From Myxococcales bacterium (GTDB lineage: Bacteria > Myxococcota_A > Polyangia > Haliangiales > Haliangiaceae), in contig JADJGV010000034.1 in NCBI GenBank assembly GCA_016707895.1, positions 62,001-126,000 on the forward strand: a DNA stretch of 64,000 nucleotides, read 5' to 3'. The notes beneath the pieces were generated by a model. That model saw nothing but the letters and a program-made list of their open reading frames with translations, made no database searches and was not told the origin of the DNA. Position 1 is the stretch's first letter. Each line of letters begins with the position of its first letter. This document shows, one piece after another, positions 33,801 to 42,403 of the stretch. The position numbers and the translations under genes were made by a program.

Positions 33801-34259
33801 ATGTTCAAGCACGCCGCCCGCATCTCCCTGCTCCTCGCCGCCATCGCGCTCCCCGCCTGCGTCGATGAGCTCGGCACCGCCAGCCGCCCCATCATCGAGA
33901 CCCCCTGCGCCGCCGACGCCGACTGCCCGATCGGCTTCGAGTGCGAGGTCGAGGTCGAGCACGGCACCACCACCAGCTTCTGCCAGGCCGACGAGTCGTC
34001 CGACGGCAGCTGCCCCGCCGGCTACGAGGCCGAGGTCGAGCACGGCCAGGTCTATTGCCAGCCCCACGGCGGCGGCGGCGGTGGCGGTGGTGGCGGCGGT
34101 GGCGGTGGCAGCGACGACGATGGCGGCGTCGGCACCGGCACCGGCACGCTCGGCGCCGACTGCACCACCGACGCCGACTGCGCCGTCGGCCTCGAGTGCG
34201 AGGTCGAGGTCGAGCACGGCCAGACCGTGTCGACCTGCCAGCCGCACGGCGGCGTCTGA
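33801..34259 (+). CDS. Cys-rich lipoprotein with poly-Gly linker
   Basis: The 152-residue product has a signal with lipobox ALPAC. It contains two near-identical segments, CAADADCPIGFECEVEVEHG and CTTDADCAVGLECEVEVEHG, and a middle variant (CPAGYEAEVEHGQVYC). An uninterrupted run of about 14 glycines (34069-34110) and a Gly/Asp/Thr linker separate them. The internal repeats look like recent duplications. The role is unknown; it resembles the dickkopf-like Cys-rich repeats frequent in myxobacterial lipoproteins. Confidence 0.78.
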   Translation: MFKHAARISLLLAAIALPACVDELGTASRPIIETPCAADADCPIGFECEVEVEHGTTTSFCQADESSDGSCPAGYEAEVEHGQVYCQPHGGGGGGGGGGGGGGSDDDGGVGTGTGTLGADCTTDADCAVGLECEVEVEHGQTVSTCQPHGGV

Positions 34260-34396
34260 GTCGCGCCGCAACGCCCGCGCGTCCTGCTGCTGTTCCAGCA
34301 AGCCTTGCGACCTCGGCGTCGCGAGATCCGCGACTCCACACGCGTGCCGCTGGCACGGCGCTGGCAGCGATGTCGTGGCACTCGCAGGAGGAGACC

Positions 34397-34855
34397 ATGG
34401 ACACCACGCCAGAGATGGTCACGCTGACCGCGACCCCCGCGATCGCGATCCGCACCCAGCTCGGTCCGGCCGAGCTGCCGGCGTTCTTCGGCCGCGCGTT
34501 CGGTGAGCTGGCGGCGTGCGCGCGCGATCAGATCGCCGGGCCGCCGTTCGCGCGCTACCACCGCGCCGACGCCAGCGGCTTCGACGTCGAGGCGGTCATG
34601 CCGGTGCGCGCGCCGGTCGCGGTGGCCGGCCGGGTCGCCGCGCTCGCGCTGGCCGGCGGCCCGGCGGTGCAGATCAAGCACGTCGGTCCGTACGATCAGC
34701 TCATGCCGACGTACGCCGCGCTCGATCGCTGGCTGGTCGAGCACCACCGCACGCGCAGCGACGCCGTGCGCGAGGTCTACCTCACCAACCCCGCCGACGA
34801 GCCGGACCCCGCCGATTGGGTCACGCTGGTGATCCAGCCGGTCGCCGCCGCCTGA
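34397..34855 (+). CDS. GyrI-like/effector-binding-domain protein
   Basis: ATG 34397, with GGAGGAG upstream, gives a 152-residue protein that is entirely a GyrI/AraC effector-binding domain: MVTLTATPAIAIRTQLGPAE, FDVEAVMPVRAPV, and VQIKHVGPYDQLMPTYAALD, then WLVEHHR, VREVYLTNPADEPDPADW. Stand-alone versions bind or hydrolyse small molecules. The next gene starts 3 bp later and is probably co-transcribed. Confidence 0.9.
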   Translation: MDTTPEMVTLTATPAIAIRTQLGPAELPAFFGRAFGELAACARDQIAGPPFARYHRADASGFDVEAVMPVRAPVAVAGRVAALALAGGPAVQIKHVGPYDQLMPTYAALDRWLVEHHRTRSDAVREVYLTNPADEPDPADWVTLVIQPVAAA

Positions 34856-34858
34856 CCG

Positions 34859-35491
34859 GTGTACGATCGTCGGGTGACCGCCGCCGACGACGAGGGCCCC
34901 GACGCGTGGTGCTACGACGCCGTCGAGCCGCGCAGCTGGGCGTACCCCGGCGGCGGCGAGCTCACCGCGCTGCGCTCGCTCGAGCTGGTGTGGCTGCGCT
35001 TCGACAGCGGCCCGGCGATGTTCGCCAACGTCGTCGACGGCGAGCAGGCCTTCGAGGACTTCTTGATCGGCCCGCCGGCCGGCCCCGCCACCGACGCCGT
35101 CGTCGCCGAGGTGCGCGCCTACCTGCGCGGCGCGCGCACGCCGGGCCGCTCGACCTGGCTCGCGCTCGACCACGGCCCCGGTCTCGGCGCCGCCGGGTGG
35201 ACCCTCGATGGCGTCAACCCCGCGTGGTGCGCCTTGCCCGGCCCCGCCTCCGCCGGCGTCTACGGCGGCGCGCCTGCCGACACCCGCCGCGGCGTCCGCG
35301 CGCTGGCGCGCCCCGGCCGGGTCGAGGTCCGCGTCCGCGCCATCGCGCTGGCGACCCACGTCATGGTCGACGCCGCGCTCACCCTCGACGTCGTCGCCCA
35401 CCAGCCGCGCCGCCTGCGCGTCGAGCTGGTCGACGGTGGCTCCGCGCCGACCATCGCGGTGCGCGAGGCGCCGATCCCGCGACCCGCGTGA
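34859..35491 (+). CDS. Uncharacterised soluble protein
   Basis: The 210-residue frame starts at GTG 34859 (GTG 34874 is equally possible), 3 bp after the effector-binding-domain gene. The product is beta-rich and soluble (ELVWLRFDSGPAMFANVVDG, RVEVRVRAIALATHVMVDAA) with no recognised domain. The tight spacing suggests an operon of two genes. Confidence 0.65.
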   Translation: MYDRRVTAADDEGPDAWCYDAVEPRSWAYPGGGELTALRSLELVWLRFDSGPAMFANVVDGEQAFEDFLIGPPAGPATDAVVAEVRAYLRGARTPGRSTWLALDHGPGLGAAGWTLDGVNPAWCALPGPASAGVYGGAPADTRRGVRALARPGRVEVRVRAIALATHVMVDAALTLDVVAHQPRRLRVELVDGGSAPTIAVREAPIPRPA

Positions 35492-35887
35492 TCGGCTCAG
35501 CCGCGGTCGATGTACCCGCGCGTCACGCGTCGCGCGTCCGCGATCTTCCTAGCCGGCGCGCGGCGAGCGCGCGTCGTCGCGACGGCGGCCACGCCTGCGC
35601 GGTGACCTCGCCGATCGCGATGCCGCGCCGCCGCGCGTGCGTCGCGCCGCGATCACCGCGCCGGTGCGAGCGCGCGCGCGATCCGTCGCCGCGCGCGTCA
35701 TCGCCGCGATCGCGCCGCGCGAGGTGGCTCACGGGCGTGCGCGTTGGCGAGGCCGCGCCGCGCGAGGCCGCGTACGTCCGCGCCCGGCGCTGTGCCGAGC
35801 CCGCACGGCGCGCACCCGCGACCTGTGGGCCGTCGTCGTCGGAGAACCACAGCGACGCGCCCGCGCGCGGCGTGCGAGCGTGCGAAC
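35492..35887. other. Intergenic stretch without recognisable features
   Basis: This ~400-bp region is extremely CG-dinucleotide-rich. All open frames in it give Arg/Ala/Pro-rich, unprotein-like translations. It may hold the promoter of the MFS transporter gene; I see no clear hexamers, hairpins or repeats. Confidence 0.5.
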
Positions 35888-37162
35888 ATGGCACCTGCTC
35901 GACATCGACGATGGATCGTGGCCGTGGCGGCCACGCTGATGCAGCTCGCGCTGGGCGCGGTCTACGCGTGGAGCGTGTTCCGCGCGCCGCTCGCCAACGC
36001 GCTCGGCGCCAGCGTCACGCAGGTGAACCTCGCGTTCACGATCGCCAACGTCACGCTCGGCGTCGCCGCGTTCGTCGGCGGCCTGTGGCTGGCGCGGGTC
36101 GGGCCGCGGGTGGTGGCGGTGACCGCCGGCGTGCTGTACGGCGCCGGCGTCGCGCTGGCCGGCGTGCTCGGCCACGACCTCGCGCTCCTGTACCTCTGCT
36201 ACGGCGTGCTCGGCGGCGCCGGCATCGGGCTCGGCTACATCGTGCCGCTGGCGACGCTGGTGAAGTGGTTCCCCGATCGCCGCGGCCTCGTCACCGGCGT
36301 CGCGGTCGCTGGCTTCGGCGCCGGCGCGCTGGTGTTCGGCCCGCTGGCCCGCGCGCTGATCGTCGCCCACGGTCCGTTCGTCGCGCTCGAGGTGCTGGGC
36401 GCGCTGTTCCTGGTGATCGTGCTGGCCGCCGCGATCCAGCTCGGCGATCCGCCGGACGGTTACCGCCCGCCCGGCTGGCTGCCGCCCGCGCTCGCCGCGC
36501 GCGCGCCCGCGCCCGACGTCGGCCTCGCCGGCGCGCTCGCCACCTGGCAGTGGTACGCGCTGTGGCTGATGCTGTTCCTCAACGTCGGCGCTGGCATCTC
36601 GATCATCGCCGAGGCCGTGCCCATGGCGCAGGAGCTCACCGGCGCCGACCCCGCGCGCGCCACCGCGCTGGTCGGCACCATCGCGCTGTGCAACGGCGCC
36701 GGCCGGCTGGTGTGGTCCGCGCTGTCCGATCGCGTCGGCCGCCGCCCGGTGTTCGCCGCGCTGTTCGTGATCCAGGCCGCCGTGTTCGCGCTCTTGCCCT
36801 TCGCCCGCGGCTACCACCAGTTCCTCGCGCTCGCGTGCGTGTGCCTGCTCTGCTACGGCGGCGGCTTCGGCACCATGCCCGCGCTCGTCGCCGACTACTT
36901 CGGCGCGCGCCACGTCGGTCGCATCTACGGCCTCATGCTCACCGCCTGGAGCGCCGGCGCCGTGCTCGGCCCGCTGATCGTCTCGCACCTGCGCGACGCC
37001 ACCGGCGAGTACACCCGCGGCCTCCAGATCATCGCCGTCCTCATGCTCGGCGCCGCCATCCTGCCGATCGTGCTGCACGCCCCGCACCGCGCCGCCGCCG
37101 CCAGCCGCCGCTTCGCCCGCGCCCGCCGCGCTGCGCGGCTCACCGGCGACAGCTGGGCGTGA
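35888..37162 (+). CDS. OFA-type major facilitator superfamily transporter
   Basis: The 424-residue protein has twelve likely membrane helices. It carries the oxalate/formate antiporter-like signature LMQLALGAVYAWSVFRAPL in helix 1, GLGYIVPLATLVKWFPDRRG, and the middle-loop ALSDRVGRRPVFA, a standard MFS motif. OFA transporters exchange small mono- or dicarboxylates; the substrate cannot be told. A start further upstream is open but has no transporter-like sequence. The 3' end lies 42 bp from a convergent gene. Confidence 0.9.
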   Translation: MAPARHRRWIVAVAATLMQLALGAVYAWSVFRAPLANALGASVTQVNLAFTIANVTLGVAAFVGGLWLARVGPRVVAVTAGVLYGAGVALAGVLGHDLALLYLCYGVLGGAGIGLGYIVPLATLVKWFPDRRGLVTGVAVAGFGAGALVFGPLARALIVAHGPFVALEVLGALFLVIVLAAAIQLGDPPDGYRPPGWLPPALAARAPAPDVGLAGALATWQWYALWLMLFLNVGAGISIIAEAVPMAQELTGADPARATALVGTIALCNGAGRLVWSALSDRVGRRPVFAALFVIQAAVFALLPFARGYHQFLALACVCLLCYGGGFGTMPALVADYFGARHVGRIYGLMLTAWSAGAVLGPLIVSHLRDATGEYTRGLQIIAVLMLGAAILPIVLHAPHRAAAASRRFARARRAARLTGDSWA

Positions 37163-37204
37163 GGCGGCGATGGCGCGGAGCGGGCGCGCCCTCGACAGGT
37201 GCGG

Positions 37205-37705
37205 CTATCCCATCGCGGGCTCGGCCCGCAACGCCTCTTCCCGGATCCAGCGCCCGAGCGGGCCGTCGTACGCTCGCCATCGCGCCTCGGCCTCGTCGTA
37301 CCGAACGGTGAGCACGTCCCGCGGGGCATCTGGCGTGGGCGCGAGCTGCGACCCCACCAGAAACCCGAGCAACATGCCGGGCAACTGCTTGGTGCTGCCC
37401 AGCGCCGCGCCGAGCAACCCGAGCGCGACCTGGTCTTCGGACAATCCGAGCGGACCACCCGGCTGGCGCGTCAGACGCGCGATCCCGCGATGCACCTTGA
37501 TCTGGTAGCCGCGCCCATCGCGCTCGAAGCCGAACCACGGCCGCTTGGGATCCAGGCGTCGCAGCTCGCCGAGCCGCCCATGCTCGACCGCATCCCGTAG
37601 CTCCTGCACGCTCGCCGCGAACACGTCGAGCGCCTGGTAGCGCCCCTTGTGCCGCTCGAGGCCACCGACGAGCTCCGTCAGCGTCAGCAGATGTGGCGTG
37701 GTCAT
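37205..37705 (-). CDS. Small partner protein of the RelA/SpoT gene
   Basis: ATG 37705 overlaps the stop of the RelA/SpoT-domain gene by ATGA, with GGAGG upstream. The 166-residue product has an alpha-helical N-terminus (LVGGLERHKGRYQALDVFA), a strand pair (WFGFERDGRGYQIKVHRG) and a Gly/Leu hydrophobic stretch (LGLLGAALGSTKQLPGMLLG) that may insert in or touch the membrane. No family is recognised. Tight coupling to an alarmone synthetase gene makes it a candidate antitoxin, sensor or effector of a toxSAS-like pair. Confidence 0.65.
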   Translation of the reverse strand: MTTPHLLTLTELVGGLERHKGRYQALDVFAASVQELRDAVEHGRLGELRRLDPKRPWFGFERDGRGYQIKVHRGIARLTRQPGGPLGLSEDQVALGLLGAALGSTKQLPGMLLGFLVGSQLAPTPDAPRDVLTVRYDEAEARWRAYDGPLGRWIREEALRAEPAMG

Positions 37706-38691
37706 GACGACGCCTCCAGGATAGCGCGCTTGAGCACCGTTGCGGGGCCTCGCCATAGCGAAGCAAGCTCCCGAAATGTCTCGCCGTATCGGTCCATCAA
37801 CCCGAGGGCGATGCCGATGACGTCGTCGTGCTCCTCGTCGATGGAACCCGATGGCTCGGCGATAGCGCGGCCGCCGCGAGCGAGCGCGCCCGGAACGTCG
37901 AGCGACGCGATCGACAGCGCCGTCAGAGGTGTCACGACGGCCGAGAGCAAGCGGAACAACTTTCCGACCTCTCCCCGGACCGGACGGTTCAGCAAGCGTT
38001 CGAGGACGAAGCGGAGGTCCTCCGAGTCATCGATCACGCGCTGGCTGCTCTCCAGCTCGTGGGCCCGCGCACCGGCGAGTCGCTCGATCATGGTGTCCAG
38101 GCGTTGCGTGGCGTTCAACACGTCGCGGAGGTGGCGTTGGACGTCACCGCCGGGCGTCACTCCGCGGTGCTTGTAGTCGATGTCGTGGGACAGCTCGTTG
38201 AACACGTGTCGCGCGATCGATGTGAGCTGGACCTCGCAGATCGCGCCTTGCAGCGACAGCTCGACCTCGGGACCATCGAGCACCACCAGCACGTGCGTGG
38301 CCTTGTATCCGGAGTCCTTGTCGAGGACCTCGTCGGCCTTGCCCGGCGGCCGCCCAGGCAGTGCGCTCCTCACCACGTCGGCGGCGACCGACTCCTGACG
38401 TGGGTCGTATACGATCACCCGGCAGCCGGCGAGGTCCGTCATGATCTGGTTCAGGTTGGCGAGCAGCGCGTCGACGACGTAGCGGCCGTCGTCGCGTCGC
38501 GCGCGGAGCTTGCCGCGGACGTCTTCGGGATGCTTGGCCCGCGACGACAGCAGCACCGGGATGGCCGCCTCGCGCAGCTCGCGCCGGAGGCGCTGCTCGA
38601 CGGACCGCGCCGCAGCCTCGTACCGCGCCATCTCCAGCCGGTATCGCTGCACGACACGGTCGATGTCCCCTTCGTCCAACCCGATCCTCAT
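37702..38691 (-). CDS. RelA/SpoT-domain alarmone synthetase-like protein
   Basis: ATG 38691, with GGAGG upstream, gives 329 residues. Residues ~25-210 match the RelA_SpoT nucleotidyltransferase domain: IMTDLAGCRVIVYDPRQ, DKDSGYKATHVLVVL and ICEVQLTSIARHVFNELSHD followed by IDYKH. The HD hydrolase domain, TGS and ACT are absent, so it is a short synthetase type that makes (p)ppGpp- or (p)ppApp-like nucleotides. The C-terminal ~120 residues are helical. The next gene overlaps its stop. Stand-alone short synthetases paired with a small gene include growth-inhibiting toxSAS systems, which this may be. Confidence 0.85.
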   Translation of the reverse strand: MRIGLDEGDIDRVVQRYRLEMARYEAAARSVEQRLRRELREAAIPVLLSSRAKHPEDVRGKLRARRDDGRYVVDALLANLNQIMTDLAGCRVIVYDPRQESVAADVVRSALPGRPPGKADEVLDKDSGYKATHVLVVLDGPEVELSLQGAICEVQLTSIARHVFNELSHDIDYKHRGVTPGGDVQRHLRDVLNATQRLDTMIERLAGARAHELESSQRVIDDSEDLRFVLERLLNRPVRGEVGKLFRLLSAVVTPLTALSIASLDVPGALARGGRAIAEPSGSIDEEHDDVIGIALGLMDRYGETFRELASLWRGPATVLKRAILEASS

Positions 38692-38896
38692 CGCCTCCAC
38701 CATCCTCACGGCACCGTACCGGGTCAGTCTGACGGCGAGCGAGTCACGCGGGCCGCCGCGGCGGTTCGGTCCGCCGGCCTGGTGACGTCTCGGCGTCACG
38801 CTTCTCGCGTAAGCCCATGCCGCGCCATCCACTCCCGCCACTCCGGACCGCGGTGCGCGCGTCGACGATCAGCCCGACCCGCTACCGTGGTGGTCG

Positions 38897-39095
38897 ATGC
38901 GCTGGATCGATGGACGCTGGCAGCTGGTGGCGACGGACCTCGCGGGTCACGTCGGCTGCGCGCATCGCACCCAGCTGGCGCGGGCGCACGCCGACGGCAC
39001 CGGCGCCGGGCCACCGTCGTTCGCTCCGGTGCTCGAGCTGCTGGCCGGCGTCGACGTCATCGCGCAGGCGCACCTCGCGGCCGGCGCCGGGCACG
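38897..39095 (+). pseudogene. N-terminal fragment of a TM0106-type RecB-like nuclease
   Basis: The translation starts MRWIDGRWQLVATDLAGHVG, then CAHRTQLARAHADG and PSFAPVLELLAGVDVIAQAHL. This matches the first ~60 residues of TM0106-family RecB-like nucleases, which open with a DL-CxHxxxL element. After ~39095 the frame becomes Arg/Pro-rich and ends, and no downstream nuclease domain exists. The gene is therefore truncated. The rest of 38692-39177 shows nothing else. Confidence 0.45.
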
Positions 39096-39177
39096 GGCGT
39101 CGCCGACGGCCACCGAGACCCGCGCCGGCGCCGTGCCGCAGCCTGTGGCATGCGGTGAGTCGTGCTCTGATACGGGC

Positions 39178-39582
39178 ATGCCGTTCCGCGATCGTCCGCC
39201 GTCGTGTCCACGGTGTCGCCACTCGCTCGAACGGGGCGTTGAGGCTGAGGATCGCTGGCACTGTGGCGGTTGCGACGGCGCCTTGCTCGCGACGTCGGAG
39301 GTGGTCGATGCGCTGCTCGCCGTCGCGCCCGATCTGCAGCCGGGTGGCAGCGTGCGTGACCTCTCGACCATGGGGCGCCGCGGGGTGGCGTTGCCGTGCC
39401 CGCAGTGTGACGCGCTGATGGAGCCCAGCTACCTGGGTGGCGTCGAGGTCGATCGGTGTCGCCGTGACGGGCTGTTCTGGCTGGATCTCGGCGAACTCGA
39501 TCGGGTGCTCGCTCAGGCCGTCGCGCAGCGCGATGCCCGCGCCGAGCCGCTCGGTCGCCTCCGCCGCTGGTTCGGCTGGTAG
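39178..39582 (+). CDS. zf-TFIIB zinc-ribbon protein
   Basis: The 134-residue product has an N-terminal CPRCRHSLE and WHCGGCDG ribbon and a second LPCPQCDALMEPSYLGGVEV, then DRCRRDGLFWLDLGELDRVL, the usual zf-TFIIB signature. Such proteins are common in myxobacteria; their function is unknown. It starts at ATG 39178, directly after the RecB-like remnant. Confidence 0.85.
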   Translation: MPFRDRPPSCPRCRHSLERGVEAEDRWHCGGCDGALLATSEVVDALLAVAPDLQPGGSVRDLSTMGRRGVALPCPQCDALMEPSYLGGVEVDRCRRDGLFWLDLGELDRVLAQAVAQRDARAEPLGRLRRWFGW

Positions 39583-39601
39583 GCCGTCGCGGGCCGGCTG
39601 C

Positions 39602-41008
39602 CTAGCAGCTCCCCTCCGGCGCGGTCGCGGGGTCGCAGACGACGCACTGGATCTCGAGGTAGGTGTCGTCGGGGACGGAGGCGCCGCCGCGGTCGACGAC
39701 GAGCTCGCGGTTGTCGGGGGTGGTGGGGCAGGCGGCGGCGTCGGAGACGAAGCGCCAGCAGGGGGTGGCGCCGCCGGTGGTGTCGCAGGCGGGGATGATG
39801 GTCTCGGTGCGGCGGTCGTCGTCGGGGTGGAGCACGTCGGTGACGGCGCACTCCGGCTGGACGCCGGGGAGCGACGGGTTGCGATCGGCGAGGTGGGCGT
39901 CGAGGCAGGGGACGCCGAGGGTGATCTTCATCATCTCGCCGATCTGCGTGAGCGCGTCGGTGAGGTTGTCGTTGCAGATGGTCGTGCTGGTGGCGCGGTC
40001 GCCGAAGCCGTCGAGGAACGCCTGGAGGCGGTGCGCGGGAGCCGCCACGCCGACGGCCGAGGTGCACGACGGCGCGAGCATGGGGCGCGTGACGTCGTCG
40101 GGGTCGGCGATCACGACGGAGGTGCGCTGCTCATCGACGTTGCCGATGATGCCAGCGACGACGATCTTGCGCGGCGAGCTCTTGAGGCTCTTGACGTAGT
40201 CGACGTAGCGCTGGACGCCCTGCAGGTAGGGCGACGCGGCGCGCGGGCGGCAGCCGGTGTACGTGCCGAAGGCGCGCGGGTTGGGTGCGTTGTCGCACTC
40301 GACGCCGAACTCCCAGCAGCGGAACGAGGTGCGCGGGCCGAGCGGCGAGCCGCTGGTGGCCATGGGATCGCCGAACAGCGCGCCGCCGGGCAGCGCGGAG
40401 CAGTCGTCCTCGTCGGCGACGAAGATGATCGCGAGGTAGGCGTCGGGGCGGAGGAAGCCGGCGTTCTTGCCGGGCGAGAGTGCGCGGAACGCCGACTCGA
40501 GGTGCGCCTCGAAGCCGCAGCCGGTGGTGCCGAGCTGCGCCATGCAGGTGAAGACGTCGGCCAGCGCGCCGCTGTAGTTGCGCGTGCGGCTGCCGTCGGG
40601 CTGGCGGATGTCCTCGAGGTAGCCGGCGGTCACGCCGGCGCAGCCGTTGGTCTGCAGCGCGCCGTCGTCGCCCTCGGGCTGGGTCGCGCTGCTGCAGCCG
40701 CCGATGTTGACGCCGCCGGTGCCGACGTTCGACGAGACGACGCCGATGTGGACGTCGGGCAGGCCGCCGGGGATGGTGTTGAGGACGTTGATGAAGGCCG
40801 GGAAGTTGCGCGCGAGGCTGGCCTGCTCCTCGCCCATCGACCCGGAGTCGTCGATGACGAACAGGATGTCGATGTTGCGGTTGAGGTTGACCGGCAGGGT
40901 CAGCTTCACGACGTTGCCGGGGCGCGGGTCGAGCTCTGACAGCGAGCGCTCCGCGCACCCGAGGAGGGCGACGGAGGCGAGGCCGATGGCGGCGAGGAGG
41001 CGGGGCAT
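39602..41008 (-). CDS. vWA-domain lipoprotein
   Basis: ATG 41008 gives 468 residues with a signal and lipobox ALLGC. A vWA domain starts at ~45 with the MIDAS FVIDDSGSMGEEQ. Many cysteines (CSSATQPEG, CMAQLGTTGC, CWEFGVEC, CVVC) suggest an extracytoplasmic, disulfide-rich fold. It contains IIFVADEDDCS, a second acidic segment near the metal site. This is a frequent myxobacterial surface family of unknown ligand. The gene ends 20 bp from the convergent zf-TFIIB gene. Confidence 0.87.
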   Translation of the reverse strand: MPRLLAAIGLASVALLGCAERSLSELDPRPGNVVKLTLPVNLNRNIDILFVIDDSGSMGEEQASLARNFPAFINVLNTIPGGLPDVHIGVVSSNVGTGGVNIGGCSSATQPEGDDGALQTNGCAGVTAGYLEDIRQPDGSRTRNYSGALADVFTCMAQLGTTGCGFEAHLESAFRALSPGKNAGFLRPDAYLAIIFVADEDDCSALPGGALFGDPMATSGSPLGPRTSFRCWEFGVECDNAPNPRAFGTYTGCRPRAASPYLQGVQRYVDYVKSLKSSPRKIVVAGIIGNVDEQRTSVVIADPDDVTRPMLAPSCTSAVGVAAPAHRLQAFLDGFGDRATSTTICNDNLTDALTQIGEMMKITLGVPCLDAHLADRNPSLPGVQPECAVTDVLHPDDDRRTETIIPACDTTGGATPCWRFVSDAAACPTTPDNRELVVDRGGASVPDDTYLEIQCVVCDPATAPEGSC

Positions 41009-41288
41009 GGCGCGGTGTCTAGCAAGCCAGTGGCCAGGGACGCGGGCAGTCGATCCGGCCGCTTGCCGGGCGCGGGCGGTGGATTCCTGCCAATCCAGTT
41101 GGCGAGTCGCGCGGCGAGTTGTCAGGCGGGGCCAGGGGCGTGCTGATGCCGATGGTGCGGTGTATGAGGGCCGCATGTCGTCATACGACGCGCTGCTGGC
41201 ACAAGCGGCGGCGAGGCGCGAGCGCGAGCGCGCGCGGCGATCGCTGCGCGCACGCGGTGATCGGCCACAGGTTCCATCCCGAAGCCGC
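41009..41288. other. Intergenic region with a possible short remnant
   Basis: Mostly featureless. On the plus strand, ATG 41175 begins a protein-like start (MSSYDALLAQAAARRERERA) that soon runs antisense into the FGE-like gene and loses protein character. It may be the remains of a gene cut off by rearrangement. Confidence 0.3.
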
Positions 41289-42104
41289 CTACGCGATCGC
41301 GACGGCGCGGCGGACGAAGCCCTCCTCCAGGAAGCTGTCGTCGTCGAACATGGGCCAGCGGTAGGGCGAGGCGAGGGCGAGCCAGGCGGCGACGGCGCCG
41401 TAGCCGCCGCACACGGCGTCGCCACCGTCGCCGCCGCGCATCTCGCGGGGGTCGGCGATGTACTCCCAGTCGTAGGGGTTGCGCGCGATCGCGAGGCCGA
41501 AGGCGTTGGGGCGCGCGAGCTCGGCGAAGCTGACGTCGCCGTAGGGCTCGTGATCGGCGGGGCAGGCGTCGCCCCAGCGCCACAGCGTGCGGGTGCCGGC
41601 GGCGCAGGCGTGCTCCCACTCGTCGGCGGTGAGCAGGCGCAGGCCGTCGGCGGCGAGGGCGGCGACGACGCGCGCGTGGGTCGAGGCGTCGGCGTCGGCG
41701 GGCGCGCCGGCGAGCGCGGCGTCGACGTGGCGCGCGCTAGTCTCGATGAGCAGCGGCGCGAGCGTGACCTGGCGCAAGGGCGCCATGACGCCGCCGAGGT
41801 GCTCGGCGAACGGCGCCATGCCGAACTCGTCGATCGAGCCGTCCCAGCTGACCTGGCCGGCGGCGTCGAGCGCGGGCGGGCGCGTGGCGTCGTAGCCGAG
41901 CGTGCGCGCGCCGCCGGGCGCCAGCGCGAACTCGGCGCCGTCGCGGAAGCGGAAGGACGCGACCCAGCGCGCGGCGTCGCCCTGGGCGCAGCGCGCGACT
42001 CGATCGAAGGTGAAGCCGGGGATCGCGAGGCCGCGGGCGATGGCGAGGCAGTCGGCCTCGGCGAGCAGGTCCCACGCGGCGAGGTCGGGCACGGCGGTCG
42101 GCAT
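41289..42104 (-). CDS. Formylglycine-generating-enzyme (FGE/SUMF1)-like protein
   Basis: ATG 42104 gives 271 residues. The C-terminal half carries the FGE-sulfatase pattern: RLLTADEWEHACAAGTRTLW, RWGDACPADHEPYGD, and PNAFGLAIARNPYDWEYIAD, with a later ASPYRWPMFDDDSF. Members modify sulfatases or serve in sulfoxide-synthase and PvdO-type reactions; others are catalytically dead. The active-site cysteine pair of true FGE is not obvious, so the enzymatic role is uncertain. An upstream extension to ATG 42278 gives a signal-like segment but then poor sequence, so I kept the shorter start. Confidence 0.72.
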   Translation of the reverse strand: MPTAVPDLAAWDLLAEADCLAIARGLAIPGFTFDRVARCAQGDAARWVASFRFRDGAEFALAPGGARTLGYDATRPPALDAAGQVSWDGSIDEFGMAPFAEHLGGVMAPLRQVTLAPLLIETSARHVDAALAGAPADADASTHARVVAALAADGLRLLTADEWEHACAAGTRTLWRWGDACPADHEPYGDVSFAELARPNAFGLAIARNPYDWEYIADPREMRGGDGGDAVCGGYGAVAAWLALASPYRWPMFDDDSFLEEGFVRRAVAIA

Positions 42105-42403
42105 GCGGCGATCGCAGCAGAGTGCGGGGCGGCGGGCAAGGGCGGCGGTGCCGAGGGTGGTCATGGCGCCGCGCGAGGTCTCCATGGCGTCGCGCAGGGT
42201 GGTGCGCGAGAGATCGAGGCGGGCGCCGACGGCGGCGAGCGCTGTCGCGAGAACCAACCATCGGCGGCGCGGGCGCATCGCCCCCCTGATACGGCAACTG
42301 GCGTGCCCACGCGTTCGTGAACCGATGGTCGCGCCGCCGTGAACCGGTGGCGTGAGGACGGCGTGGGTGGCTCTGATGCGGCGTGGTGGGAGATACTGCG
42401 GGG

